Source: DASXIW01 sp036497785 (GTDB lineage: Bacteria > Pseudomonadota > Alphaproteobacteria > Acetobacterales > Acetobacteraceae). From it: a stretch of DNA of 21,061 nucleotides. The notes beneath the pieces are model-generated. The model ran no database searches, had not been told where the DNA came from, and saw only the letters and a program-made list of their open reading frames with translations. The position numbers and the translations under genes were made by a program. The stretch spans positions 1-21,061 of the forward strand of contig DASXIW010000271.1 in NCBI GenBank assembly GCA_036497785.1. The letters are read 5' to 3'. Below are positions 13,534 to 20,753 of this stretch, in pieces. Positions within the stretch are counted from its first letter, which is position 1. Every line of letters begins with the position of its first letter.

Positions 13534-15250
13534 ATGGATGACAGGAACAGATCATCGTCCAAACTCCTCGATCGCATCAGCATTTGCCGGAAGATCATCG
13601 GCATCTTCTCGCTCGTGCTCTGCGCCACGGTCGGGCTCGGCGCATTCTCGCTACAGCGCCTCGACGCGGTGAATCTGGCTGCGGCGGATCTGCGGAACTA
13701 TTGGCTGCCCGCGACCAGCGCGCTGGACACCATGGCCGAGGCCAGCCAGCGTTTCCGCTCCGCCCAGGCGGGTGTGCTGCTGACGATATCGGAGGAACGA
13801 CGCCGCGCCTCCCGTGGCGTGATGGCCGACGAGCTTGCGCGGTTCGACGCCGCCCACGCCGCCTATGAGCGGATGGCCACGCCCGGCGAGGAACGACAGA
13901 AGGCCGATGCCTTCACGGCGGCGTGGCGCGAGTACCTGGCGCTTTCGAAGACGTTCGACGCGATGGTGAATGCCGGCGACATGGCGCACGCCACCGCATT
14001 CTATTCGAACGATCTGTCCAACGCGCTGAAGACCATGTGCGGCACTCTGGAGGCCGATGTCGGCTTCAATTTGAAGGGCGGCCAGCAAGCCGCCGATCAC
14101 GGCGCGGCGCTCGCCCGTTCCGCGCATCGCTGGATCTTGATCGTGCTCGGCGCCATGGCCGCCTTGTGCATCGGAATCGGCTGGTCGATGGTCCGCGGCA
14201 TCTCCACGCCGATCGGCGGCATGACCGAGGCCATGCGACGCGTGGCCGGCGGGGACATGGCAACGCCGAATCCCGGCACCGATCGGGGCGATGAGATCGG
14301 CGGCATGGCCGGCGCCGTGCAGGTGTTCAAGGACAACATGATCCGGGCCGCGGAGCTGTCCTCGGCGGAGGAAGCCCGTGCGGCGACCGAACGGCGCGCG
14401 GGGCGATTGGACGACCTGCTGCGTGGCTTCGAGACGAAGATCGGTTCGCTGGTGGGGGTGTTATCCAACGCCTCGGCGGAATTGGAGGCGACGGCCCAGT
14501 CCATGTCCTCGACCGCGACGCAGACCAATGATCGGGCGCTCGCCGTCACCTCGGCGGCCGAGCAGGCGAATGCGGGCGCGCAGACCGTCGCCGCGGCAGC
14601 GGAGGAACTGACCGCCTCGATCGGCGAGATCAGCCGGCAGGTGGTGCGGTCCTCGCGCATCACCGAACAGGCGGTGAACGGCGCCCGCCGCAGCGACACT
14701 GTGGTGCGGGCGCTGGCGGACAGCGCCCAGAAGATCGGTGATGTGGTGGTGCTGATCAACAATATCGAATATCGCGAGACAAACCAACCTGCTGGCGCTG
14801 AACGCCACCATCAAGGCCGCGCGTGCCAGCGATGCCGGCAAGGGCTTCGCCGTGGTGGCCTGCGAAGTGAAAAGCCTGGCGCAGCAGACCGGCAAGGCGA
14901 CCGAGGAAATCGGCATTCAAATCGGCCAGATCCAGGCGGCCACCGGCGAGGTGGTGCAGGCGATCACCGGCATCACCGCGATTATCGGCGAGGTGAGCGT
15001 GATCATCACCACCATCGCCTCCGCCGTGGAACAGCAAGGGGGGGCGACTGCCGAGATTGCGCGCAATGTGCAGCAAACCGCGGTCAGCACGCAGGAGGTG
15101 ACCGCGAATATCGCCGGCGTCAGCCGGGCTGCCAATGATACGGGCGCGGCGGCCAGCCAGGTGTTGAGCGCGGCCAGCGATCTGTTGCGGCAGTCGGGTC
15201 AGCTCTCCGGCGAGGTGGGCGCGTTCGTGGCCGGGATCAGGGCGGCCTGA
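13534..15250 (+). pseudogene. Methyl-accepting chemotaxis protein, frame broken by a 7-bp duplication
   Basis: A transmembrane chemoreceptor. From the ATG at 13534: a first membrane helix (RKIIGIFSLVLCATVGLGAF), a periplasmic four-helix-bundle-like sensor, a second membrane helix (WILIVLGAMAALCIGIGWSM), a HAMP linker (RGISTPIGGMTEAMRR), then the cytoplasmic coiled-coil signalling domain. At 14761-14774 AATATCG is repeated in tandem, shifting the frame inside INNIA. Beyond it the second frame reads QTNLLALNATIKAARA, AGKGFAVVACEVKSLAQQ and onward to TGA at 15250. Removing one repeat unit restores a 569-residue receptor. As it stands, translation runs out of frame to 15138 and loses the conserved hairpin tip that contacts CheA/CheW. 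No other lesion is visible, so the break looks recent. Lys replaces the usual Glu in NATIEAARA. Confidence 0.88.
14761..14774. repeat. 7-bp tandem duplication (AATATCG x2)
   Basis: Two head-to-tail copies of AATATCG (14761-14767, 14768-14774) lie in the signalling-domain codons for INNIA. One copy alone keeps the conserved reading INNIARQTNLLALNATI; two copies shift the frame. The arrangement fits replication slippage and could in principle revert the same way. Confidence 0.9.
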
Positions 15251-16317
15251 CCACCCCGACCCGGACGCTGGCGCTTCGCGGCTGTCGCGGCGGCTTCGCG
15301 TTCCAGCAATATGCGCTTGCGGGGCACACCCCAGCGATAGCCGGTCAGGTCGCCATCGCTGCCGACCACGCGGTGGCAGGGCACGGCGAGGGAGACCGGA
15401 TTGACCGCGCAGGAGCGGGCGACGGCGCGAATGGCGGCCGGGTTGCCCACCATGCGGGCGAGATCGGCGTAGGTTCGGGTCTCGCCCGGTGGGATCTGGC
15501 GCAGGGCTTCCCAGACGCGGAGCTGGAAGGCGGTGCCGCGTAGGTCGAGCGGCAGAGCCAGCGCGATTTTGGGCTCCTCGATGAAGGCGATGATGGCCTG
15601 GACGGTTTCGGTGAGCGTCGCGTCGTCGGGCCGCAATGTGGCGCGGGGGAAGCGCTGGCGGAGATCGCCCAGGAGCGCGTCGTCGGGTTCGGCGAAACCC
15701 AGATAGCAGATGCCGGTGTCAGTGGCGCCGACGAGCAGGCGGCCGAAAGGACAGTCGGCCAGCGCCGAGCGGATGGTCTCGCCGGCGCCGCCGCGCCGCA
15801 GCGCGCCGGGGGTCATGCCGAGGAGTTTGCCGGTGTCTTCATAGACGCGGGATTCCGAGCCGTATCCGGCTTCGGCCACCGCGTCCGCCACACGGCTGCC
15901 ATTGACGAGGGCGGCCTGGAGGCGGCGGGCGCGGATGCCTTCGGCATAGCTGCGCGGAGTGAGGCCGGTATGGTCGCGGAACAGGCGCAGGAAGTGGAAG
16001 CGGGAATAGCCGGAGCGTTTGGCAAGGGTGTCCAGCGAAGGGATGGTGTCCTCGGCCGCGATATGGGCGCAGGCGTCGCGCACCACGGCGCGGGCGATGG
16101 CTTCGCGCTCGCCCTTGGGGTCGCAGCGTTTGCAGGCACGCAGGCCGGCGGCTTCGGCCTGTTCGCAAGTGAGGAAGTAGCGGACATTCTCGCGCCTGGG
16201 GAGTGGCGCGGGGCAGCCTGGGCGGCAATAGATACCCATGGTGACGACGGCGTAGAGGAAATCCGCGGGTTGACGGCGTTTCACCAGGTTCCAGCGGAGG
16301 TCATCGATCTCGCTCAT
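15199..16317 (-). CDS. ada: Ada: methylphosphotriester/O6-methylguanine-DNA methyltransferase and AraC-type activator
   Basis: This protein repairs alkylated DNA and activates the adaptive response. It has 372 residues in three parts. The N-terminal zinc domain holds Cys31 and Cys35 (GIYCRPGCPAP) and Cys61 and Cys64 (ACKRCDP), with Cys31 the expected phosphotriester acceptor. An AraC helix-turn-helix region follows (SGYSRFHFLRLFRDHTGLTP). The C-terminal alkyltransferase has VPCHRVVGSDGDLTGYRWG with acceptor Cys313. Met replaces the usual Thr in VVTMGIYCRP. The last ~30 residues, after ILLEREAAA, have no family counterpart that I recognise. Part of them is read antisense to the end of the chemotaxis gene, which overlaps it by 52 bp. 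The ATG at 16317 has only a weak AGGA upstream. Confidence 0.94.
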   Translation of the reverse strand: MSEIDDLRWNLVKRRQPADFLYAVVTMGIYCRPGCPAPLPRRENVRYFLTCEQAEAAGLRACKRCDPKGEREAIARAVVRDACAHIAAEDTIPSLDTLAKRSGYSRFHFLRLFRDHTGLTPRSYAEGIRARRLQAALVNGSRVADAVAEAGYGSESRVYEDTGKLLGMTPGALRRGGAGETIRSALADCPFGRLLVGATDTGICYLGFAEPDDALLGDLRQRFPRATLRPDDATLTETVQAIIAFIEEPKIALALPLDLRGTAFQLRVWEALRQIPPGETRTYADLARMVGNPAAIRAVARSCAVNPVSLAVPCHRVVGSDGDLTGYRWGVPRKRILLEREAAATAAKRQRPGRGGQAALIPATNAPTSPES

Positions 16318-16510
16318 TGTCCTGCATCCCGTTGTTGCGGGGAGAATGCCCCTCGGACGGCGTCGGGCACCATCCGGGGCTTGCGCCGGCTATCGGTGTG
16401 TCAGGGCGTTCAGACGATTTCGGGCGGCTCGCGGAAGGCGAAGCATAGCAAGTGGCGGGCGACCACGCCTTCGGTTTCAGGGAGCGACGTCATCATGGGT
16501 TCGGGTGCTT

Positions 16511-17065
16511 TCAGATTTCCTCGATTTCGGTGGCGGCGGCGTCGATGCAAGCGGCGGCGCGGCGGATTTGTTCCTCAGTGAGCGGGCCGCGCGAGAGACG
16601 CATGCGCAAAGCGAGTTTCAGGTTTTCCATGGCGCGCAGGATCTGCGGCGCGGGGCCGCCGCCATGGGCTTCGCGCACCTCCTTGATGCGGGCGAGGATG
16701 CTGGCCACCGCGCTGCGGTTGGCGGCGAGATAGGCTTCGCCTTCCGGGGTGATCGTGTGGAGCTTCTTGCTGCTGGTGGTGGTTGTGGTGGTGTAGCCGA
16801 GCTCTTCCAGCATGGTCAGAGTGGGGTAGACCACGCCGGGGCTGGGCGTGTAGGCGCCGGCCAGCTGTTCCTCGATGGCTTTGATGATTTCGTAGCCGTG
16901 GCGCGGCTTTTCCGTGATGAGCTGGAGGATGACGGTGCGCAGGTCGCCGTGGTCGAACATGCGGCCGAGGCGGCCGCGGCCCGGGCCGTGTTCGTGCCGG
17001 CCACGGCCGAACATGCCGTGGGAGCAGCGTTCGCCGCGCTCGCCGCGCGACTGTCTGTGAAACAT
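16511..17065 (-). CDS. PadR-family transcriptional regulator, YqjI/NfeR-like
   Basis: A dimeric winged-helix repressor of 184 residues. The N-terminal extension is rich in His, Gly and Arg, with one Cys (CSHGMFGRGRHEHGPGRGR). The PadR domain follows: MFDHGDLRTVILQLITEK, PRHGYEIIKAIEEQLAGAYT, PSPGVVYPTLTMLEELGY. A long C-terminal dimerisation helix ends the protein. The layout resembles E. coli YqjI, a nickel-responsive regulator of iron homeostasis, so metal sensing by the extension is a reasonable inference. The wing normally carries acidic residues but here reads TTTTTTSSKK, from an ACC-rich run. AAAGGA precedes the ATG at 17065. The palindromes at 17086-17118 lie in its promoter and suggest autoregulation. 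Confidence 0.88.
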   Translation of the reverse strand: MFHRQSRGERGERCSHGMFGRGRHEHGPGRGRLGRMFDHGDLRTVILQLITEKPRHGYEIIKAIEEQLAGAYTPSPGVVYPTLTMLEELGYTTTTTTSSKKLHTITPEGEAYLAANRSAVASILARIKEVREAHGGGPAPQILRAMENLKLALRMRLSRGPLTEEQIRRAAACIDAAATEIEEI

Positions 17066-17085
17066 CTTTGGTCCTTTATTAGAGT

Positions 17086-17118
17086 GTATTTCGATATAAC
17101 GAAATACAAGATATATCT
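17086..17118. promoter_or_regulatory. Palindromic operator/promoter region between padR and the DUF2786 gene
   Basis: In an AT-rich island that stands out from the surrounding GC-rich DNA, GTATTTCG (17086-17093) and CGAAATAC (17100-17107) form a perfect inverted repeat with a six-base spacer. It is followed by the 10-bp palindrome AGATATATCT (17109-17118) and a third half-site-like AAATAC at 17119-17124. The array lies 21 bp upstream of padR and also upstream of the divergent DUF2786 gene. PadR proteins usually bind such dyads, so this is the likely operator, and it may control both directions. Confidence 0.7.
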
Positions 17119-17193
17119 AAATACGCTCTGATACAAGGGCGACGCGCGGAAAAATTTGCTAGAGGTGAGTCCGCAAGCCGGAGGCCCTCCCGC

Positions 17194-17919
17194 GTGAATC
17201 AGACCACCGAACTCGACCGGGTGAAGGCCCGCATCAAGGCACTGACCGAGAAGACCGTCTCGAACGGCTGCACCGAGGCCGAGGCGATGGCGGCCGCTGA
17301 CATGGTGGGGCGGTTGCTGGAACGCTACGCGCTGAGCATGGCGGAGATCGAAATCCGCCAGGCGCGCTGCGTGCAGGTGGAAATCCCGATCGGCGGCAAG
17401 CGGCGCCGACCGATCGATGGCTGCGTGACGGCGATCGCGCGATTTTGCGACTGCAAGGTGTGGCTGGCCCGGCGTGCCGAGGGGGCGCATTACGTGTTTT
17501 TCGGCTTCGACGCAGATATCGCGCTGGCCGGCTATCTGTTCGCCATGATCGACCGCGCCATGACAACCGAAGTGCTGGCGTTCCGGCGTGCGAATCCACG
17601 TCTGGCGGGTGCCGATTTGCGCACGGCGTCGGCCAGCTTCCAGCACGGCATGGCCGCAAGGCTGGGGTCGCGGCTGGAGGCGATGCATGCCGAGCGGGAG
17701 GCAAGCATGGCCGCCCAGCGCTCGACCGGCACCGCGCTGATCGTGGTGAAGCATCGCGTGGTGGAGGAGGCGTTCCGGGAGACGAGCATCCGGCTAGTAT
17801 CCTCCGGCCATCTTGGCGGGCGGCGGATGAATGCGGCGTTCCGGCATGGGTTGGCGGCCGGCGACCGGGTGAACCTCAACCGTCCGGTCTCGGGCGAGGG
17901 CCGGGGCCGCTTGCGCTGA
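17194..17919 (+). CDS. DUF2786 domain protein of unknown function
   Basis: A 241-residue soluble protein. Residues about 5-47 form the DUF2786 helical module (RVKARIKALTEKTVSNGCTE, then AAADMVGRLLERYALSM). A region follows with ARFCDCKVWL and HYVFFGFDADIALAGYLFAM, which resembles the C-terminal part that often accompanies DUF2786. The C-terminus is Arg/Gly-rich. The start is a GTG at 17194 with GGAGG ten bases upstream. The stop shares a base with the start of the metallohydrolase gene (TGATG, 17917-17921), so the two are almost certainly co-translated. No enzymatic motif is visible. DUF2786 proteins are common in phages and actinobacteria, and their role is unknown to me. Confidence 0.82.
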   Translation: MNQTTELDRVKARIKALTEKTVSNGCTEAEAMAAADMVGRLLERYALSMAEIEIRQARCVQVEIPIGGKRRRPIDGCVTAIARFCDCKVWLARRAEGAHYVFFGFDADIALAGYLFAMIDRAMTTEVLAFRRANPRLAGADLRTASASFQHGMAARLGSRLEAMHAEREASMAAQRSTGTALIVVKHRVVEEAFRETSIRLVSSGHLGGRRMNAAFRHGLAAGDRVNLNRPVSGEGRGRLR

Positions 17920-18356
17920 TGGCCGGGCGGGACGGCCAGCGGGCGCGCGTCTATGCCTGGGAGGATCGGGTGGTGGGCCCGCGCGACCCGACCACCCTGC
18001 CCTTCGCCGCCGCCCAAGGGCTGGTGGATGCGATCTGGGCGGAGATGGGGTTGCGCTTTCCCCCGGCGGTGGAGCGGATGCCGGCCCAGGCGACCACGCG
18101 GCTGGCCGATGCGTCGCGGCTGGTGATCCGGCTGCCGGCGCAGACGCCGTCCTGGTGCGTGCTGCACGAGTTGGCGCATGCCATGACGACCACGCATGAC
18201 GGGGTTTCGGACGGGCATGGCGCGACGTTCATGGGCATGTATGTCCGCCTTCTCGTCCGCTACCTTCGGCTGGACGAGGCAGGGTTGCTGGCATCGCTCG
18301 GCGACGGGGGGATTGCGGTGGACAGCAAGGCACGGCCGGTGTTTCTCGACGCCTGA
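17919..18356 (+). CDS. Small zinc metallohydrolase-like protein (HELAH, TIGR04338-like)
   Basis: A 145-residue protein with a zincin-type site: VLHELAHAMT (His83, Glu84, His87), followed after a short loop by DGHGATFMGMYVRLLVRYL, where His100 is the probable third ligand. The N-terminus RDGQRARVYAWEDRVV resembles the putative metallohydrolase family TIGR04338 as I recall it, mostly known from actinobacteria. No signal peptide or membrane segment is visible, so it should act in the cytoplasm. Translation is coupled to the DUF2786 gene through the one-base overlap, and the GST gene starts 22 bp downstream. A peptidase or a non-proteolytic hydrolase are both possible. The fold and metal site are seen; the substrate is unknown. 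Confidence 0.75.
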   Translation: MAGRDGQRARVYAWEDRVVGPRDPTTLPFAAAQGLVDAIWAEMGLRFPPAVERMPAQATTRLADASRLVIRLPAQTPSWCVLHELAHAMTTTHDGVSDGHGATFMGMYVRLLVRYLRLDEAGLLASLGDGGIAVDSKARPVFLDA

Positions 18357-18378
18357 GTCCGTTCCAAAGGCACCCAAG

Positions 18379-19032
18379 ATGATCAAGATGTATGGCTTCT
18401 GGCGCTCGGCCGCCGCATTCCGCGTGCGCATCGCGCTGAATCTGAAGCGGCTGGCCTATGCGGAGGAGATGATCGATCTGGATGCCGGCGAACAGAACGC
18501 TCCGGCCTATCGCGCGATCAATGCGCAGCAGGCGCTGCCGACGCTGATCTTCGAGAACGGCGCCAGGCTAACCCAGTCCCTCGCCATTCTTGAATATCTG
18601 GAGGAACTTCATCCCAGTCCGGCGCTGCTGCCGGCCGATCCGCTGGGCCGGGCGCGGGTGCGGTCGCTCGCCTTGCTATGGGCGGCGGACCACCATCCGC
18701 TGATCGTCCCGCGTGTTCGCAATTATCTGGCGGAAACGATGCACCAGGATGAGGCGGCGCGGACGGCGTGGATCCGGCACTGGTTCCGCGAAGGGCTGGT
18801 GCTGGGCGAAGCCAGGCTGGCGGCGGAGGCGGAGACCCGCCGATTCTGCCATGGCGACGCGCCGAGCTTCGCCGATCTGTGCCTGATGAGCCAGGTGATG
18901 GGTGCGCGCGGCTTCAAGGTGGATACAGGCGAATTTCCCACCGTCACCCGAATCGCCGAAGCCTGCCTGGCACTCGATGCAGTCGCCCGCGCACTGCCGC
19001 TGCGCCAGCCGGGTGCCCCGGCGGCGCATTAG
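18379..19032 (+). CDS. maiA: Maleylacetoacetate isomerase-like (zeta-class) glutathione S-transferase
   Basis: A 217-residue GST. The N-terminal thioredoxin-like domain carries GFWRSAAAFRVRIALNLKRL, the zeta-class active-site block (normally RSSAAYRVRIAL, so one Ser is Ala here). Then come NAQQALPTLIF, the glutathione-binding proline loop, and TQSLAILEYLEELHP, the Gln-Ser glutathione contact. The helical C-terminal domain has PSFADLCLMSQVMGARGF, the zeta-class N-capping region. Zeta enzymes isomerise maleylacetoacetate in tyrosine breakdown or handle halo-acids. No tyrosine-degradation genes are adjacent, so the exact reaction is inferred. The ATG at 18379 follows the metallohydrolase closely and may be in its operon. 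The TAG stop lies inside copy B of the repeat. Confidence 0.87.
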   Translation: MIKMYGFWRSAAAFRVRIALNLKRLAYAEEMIDLDAGEQNAPAYRAINAQQALPTLIFENGARLTQSLAILEYLEELHPSPALLPADPLGRARVRSLALLWAADHHPLIVPRVRNYLAETMHQDEAARTAWIRHWFREGLVLGEARLAAEAETRRFCHGDAPSFADLCLMSQVMGARGFKVDTGEFPTVTRIAEACLALDAVARALPLRQPGAPAAH

Positions 19033-19132
19033 AGCAATATGGCCTTAAGTGGAATCAGCGTGCCTTGAAATTGCTCGTCAAAACAAAGAGCCAAAGCTTG
19101 ATGGCTTCGCCTGTCAGAAGCATCAAGCTCGA
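19029..19132 (+). repeat. Bipartite two-hairpin repeat, copy B (between GST and branched-chain aminotransferase)
   Basis: The second copy of the element at 5838-5939, in the opposite orientation and diverged but alignable over its whole length. Hairpin I (19032-19076) pairs GAGCAAT with ATTGCTC around a loop holding GTGGAATC. Hairpin II (19095-19129) pairs AGCTTGATG..CTTC with GAAG..CATCAAGCT around the same apical GCCTGTCA as copy A. The linker TTGCTCGTCAAAACAA is identical in both copies. It lies between convergent genes, gives the GST gene its TAG stop, and ends about a dozen bases before the aminotransferase stop. It could act as a two-way terminator. Confidence 0.85.
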
Positions 19133-19143
19133 GCAAGCGGGAA

Positions 19144-20229
19144 TCAGGCCGGCTGCTTGGCCGGCACCTTGGTGATCCAGTTATGCGGGTCGTTGGTGGT
19201 GCCGTACTGGATGGCGGTGATGGCGTCGTACAGGCGCTGGGTCAGCCCGCCGATCTGGCCGCCATTGATGACCATGCGATTGTCGCGATAGCCAAGTTCG
19301 CCCACCGGCGAGATCACCGCGGCTGTGCCGGTGCCCCACATTTCGGCGAGGCGGCCTTCCGCATGCGCCTTCTCCACCTCGTGGATCGAGATCGCCCGTT
19401 CCTCGACCGGCAGGCCCCAGTCGCGCAGCAAAGTGAGGACGGAATTGCGGGTGACGCCGTCCAGGATCGTGCCGGTGGACAAAGGCGGGGTCACGACCGT
19501 GTCGCCGATGCGCAGCATGATGTTCATGGTGCCCACCTCGTCCAGGAACTCGCGCTGACGGCCGTCCAGCCACAGCACCTGGGTGTAGCCCTTGCGCTCC
19601 GCCTCGCGCGCCGCATACAGGCTGGCGGCGTAGTTGCCGGCGGTCTTGGCGGCCCCGAGTCCGCCCGGCACGGCGCGGACATGTTCGTCCGTGACCAGGA
19701 TCTTCACCGGGTTGAGGCCTTCCTTGTAGTAGGCGCCGACCGGGCAAAGGATCACGTAATACAAATATTTGTGGGAGGGGTGGACGCCCAGAAACGTCTC
19801 CGTGGCGATCACCGTGGGGCGGATATACAGCGCCGTGCCGCGCTTGGACGGCACCCAGTCCTGGTCGACCTCGATCAGGGCGCGAATCGAGTCCTCCACC
19901 AGCTTCGCATCGAGCTGAGGAATGCAAAGCAGATCGCAGGAGCGGTTCAGCCGGGTGGCGTGCCGGTCGGCGCGGAAAATGCGGACCTCGCCATCCGTGC
20001 CGCGGAAGGCCTTGAGGCCGTCGAACACGGCCTGGGCGTAATGCAGCACGCAGCAGGCCGGATCCATGGTGAGGGGGCCATAGGGGACGATGCGCGGGTC
20101 GTGCCAGCCCTGGCCCTCGTCGTATTCCATCATGAACATGTGGTCGGTGAACACCTCGCCGAAGCGCAGCGCGTCATCGGCGGGGCGCGTCTTAGGGTGG
20201 GTGGTGCGCGTCACCGGGAAGCTGTGCAT
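19144..20229 (-). CDS. ilvE: Branched-chain amino acid aminotransferase
   Basis: A PLP enzyme that interconverts Leu, Ile and Val with their 2-oxo acids; cytoplasmic, last step of branched-chain amino acid synthesis. With the ATG at 20229 it has 361 residues, matching the larger BCAT subgroup. Motifs: LHYAQAVFDGLKAFRGTDG, IFRADRHATRLNRS, ALYIRPTVIATETFLGV, the PLP lysine block GGLGAAKTAGNYAAS (Lys195), QVLWLDGRQREFLDEVGTMN, and the cofactor phosphate-binding EMWGTGTAAVISPVG. The frame is open further upstream, but that region lacks family sequence; CGGAG about eight bases before 20229 fixes the start over the in-frame ATG at 20247. It is convergent with the GST gene, with repeat copy B between them. 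Confidence 0.95.
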   Translation of the reverse strand: MHSFPVTRTTHPKTRPADDALRFGEVFTDHMFMMEYDEGQGWHDPRIVPYGPLTMDPACCVLHYAQAVFDGLKAFRGTDGEVRIFRADRHATRLNRSCDLLCIPQLDAKLVEDSIRALIEVDQDWVPSKRGTALYIRPTVIATETFLGVHPSHKYLYYVILCPVGAYYKEGLNPVKILVTDEHVRAVPGGLGAAKTAGNYAASLYAAREAERKGYTQVLWLDGRQREFLDEVGTMNIMLRIGDTVVTPPLSTGTILDGVTRNSVLTLLRDWGLPVEERAISIHEVEKAHAEGRLAEMWGTGTAAVISPVGELGYRDNRMVINGGQIGGLTQRLYDAITAIQYGTTNDPHNWITKVPAKQPA

Positions 20230-20363
20230 CACGTGTCTCCGAGGCATCTTTGCAACAATATGGCAGAAGGAGCCCACATTGGAGGCCCGGGGGCAAGAGC
20301 CTGCCGCATTATTCCTAGCCCGCAACGCATCATGCCACCCGCGCGTACTGAACACACGCCGTC

Positions 20364-20393
20364 TTGACGCGGGCCGGCGGGGCGGCGGATTCT
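20364..20393 (+). promoter_or_regulatory. Candidate sigma70 promoter for the small basic protein
   Basis: TTGACG (20364-20369) and GATTCT (20388-20393) are separated by 18 bases. The first is one base from the -35 consensus, the second a weak -10. The -10 ends only six bases before the ATG at 20400, so a transcript from it would be nearly leaderless, consistent with the absence of a Shine-Dalgarno sequence there. This is a pattern match only. Confidence 0.35.
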
Positions 20394-20399
20394 GGGCCC

Positions 20400-20600
20400 A
20401 TGGTCGACCAGCCGCCCGCCGAGCACGCTGCCAAACCCCACCCCACCCTGACCCCCCGGGCCGAGGCGGCGCGGCAGGCGCGCGCGGAGCGCGAGGCCGC
20501 GGCGTTGCGCGCCAATCTGCGCCGCCGCAGGGATCAGGCACGCGCCCGTGTGCCGGAGGCCGATGCCGGACCGGCCGATCCATCGCCCGACCAGTCCTGA
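20400..20600 (+). CDS. Small Arg/Ala-rich conserved protein of unknown function
   Basis: A 66-residue hydrophilic protein: after a Pro-rich start it reads LTPRAEAARQARAEREAAAL and RANLRRRRDQARARV, then an acidic tail. Short proteins with this LTPRA..ARQAR..R.AAALR.NLRRRK pattern are common in alphaproteobacteria as I recall. They are annotated as hypothetical and predicted to be helical and basic. The ATG at 20400 starts the conserved part; a GTG-type or ACG-type extension to 20364 would be unusual. No ribosome-binding site is visible upstream, and the nearest promoter-like match would give a leaderless message. It is divergent from the aminotransferase gene. Function unknown. Confidence 0.7.
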   Translation: MVDQPPAEHAAKPHPTLTPRAEAARQARAEREAAALRANLRRRRDQARARVPEADAGPADPSPDQS

Positions 20601-20753
20601 AGCCGCATTCCGGCGCACCTTTCCGTGATACCGGAACCATCGGTTTGTGCGTACGTTGGGATTCATGTGTCGGTGCGATGACGTGGCGCGAACCGCCGTG
20701 TCTGGTCACCTGAGTTTCACAGTTCAACCGGCCGGACCGCTCCCCGCTGCCAC

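Noticed and set aside
16410..16496. 28-residue minus-strand ORF (MMTSLPETEGVVARHLLCFA...) 14 bp downstream of padR
   Set aside because: Codon use is plausible but there is no ribosome-binding site and no recognised family. It could be a fragment of a lost neighbour; too short to call.
16346..17131. 261-residue plus-strand ORF
   Set aside because: It lies antisense to the PadR gene, has low-complexity Gly/Ala-rich composition from the mirrored codon bias, no recognisable family and no good ribosome-binding site.
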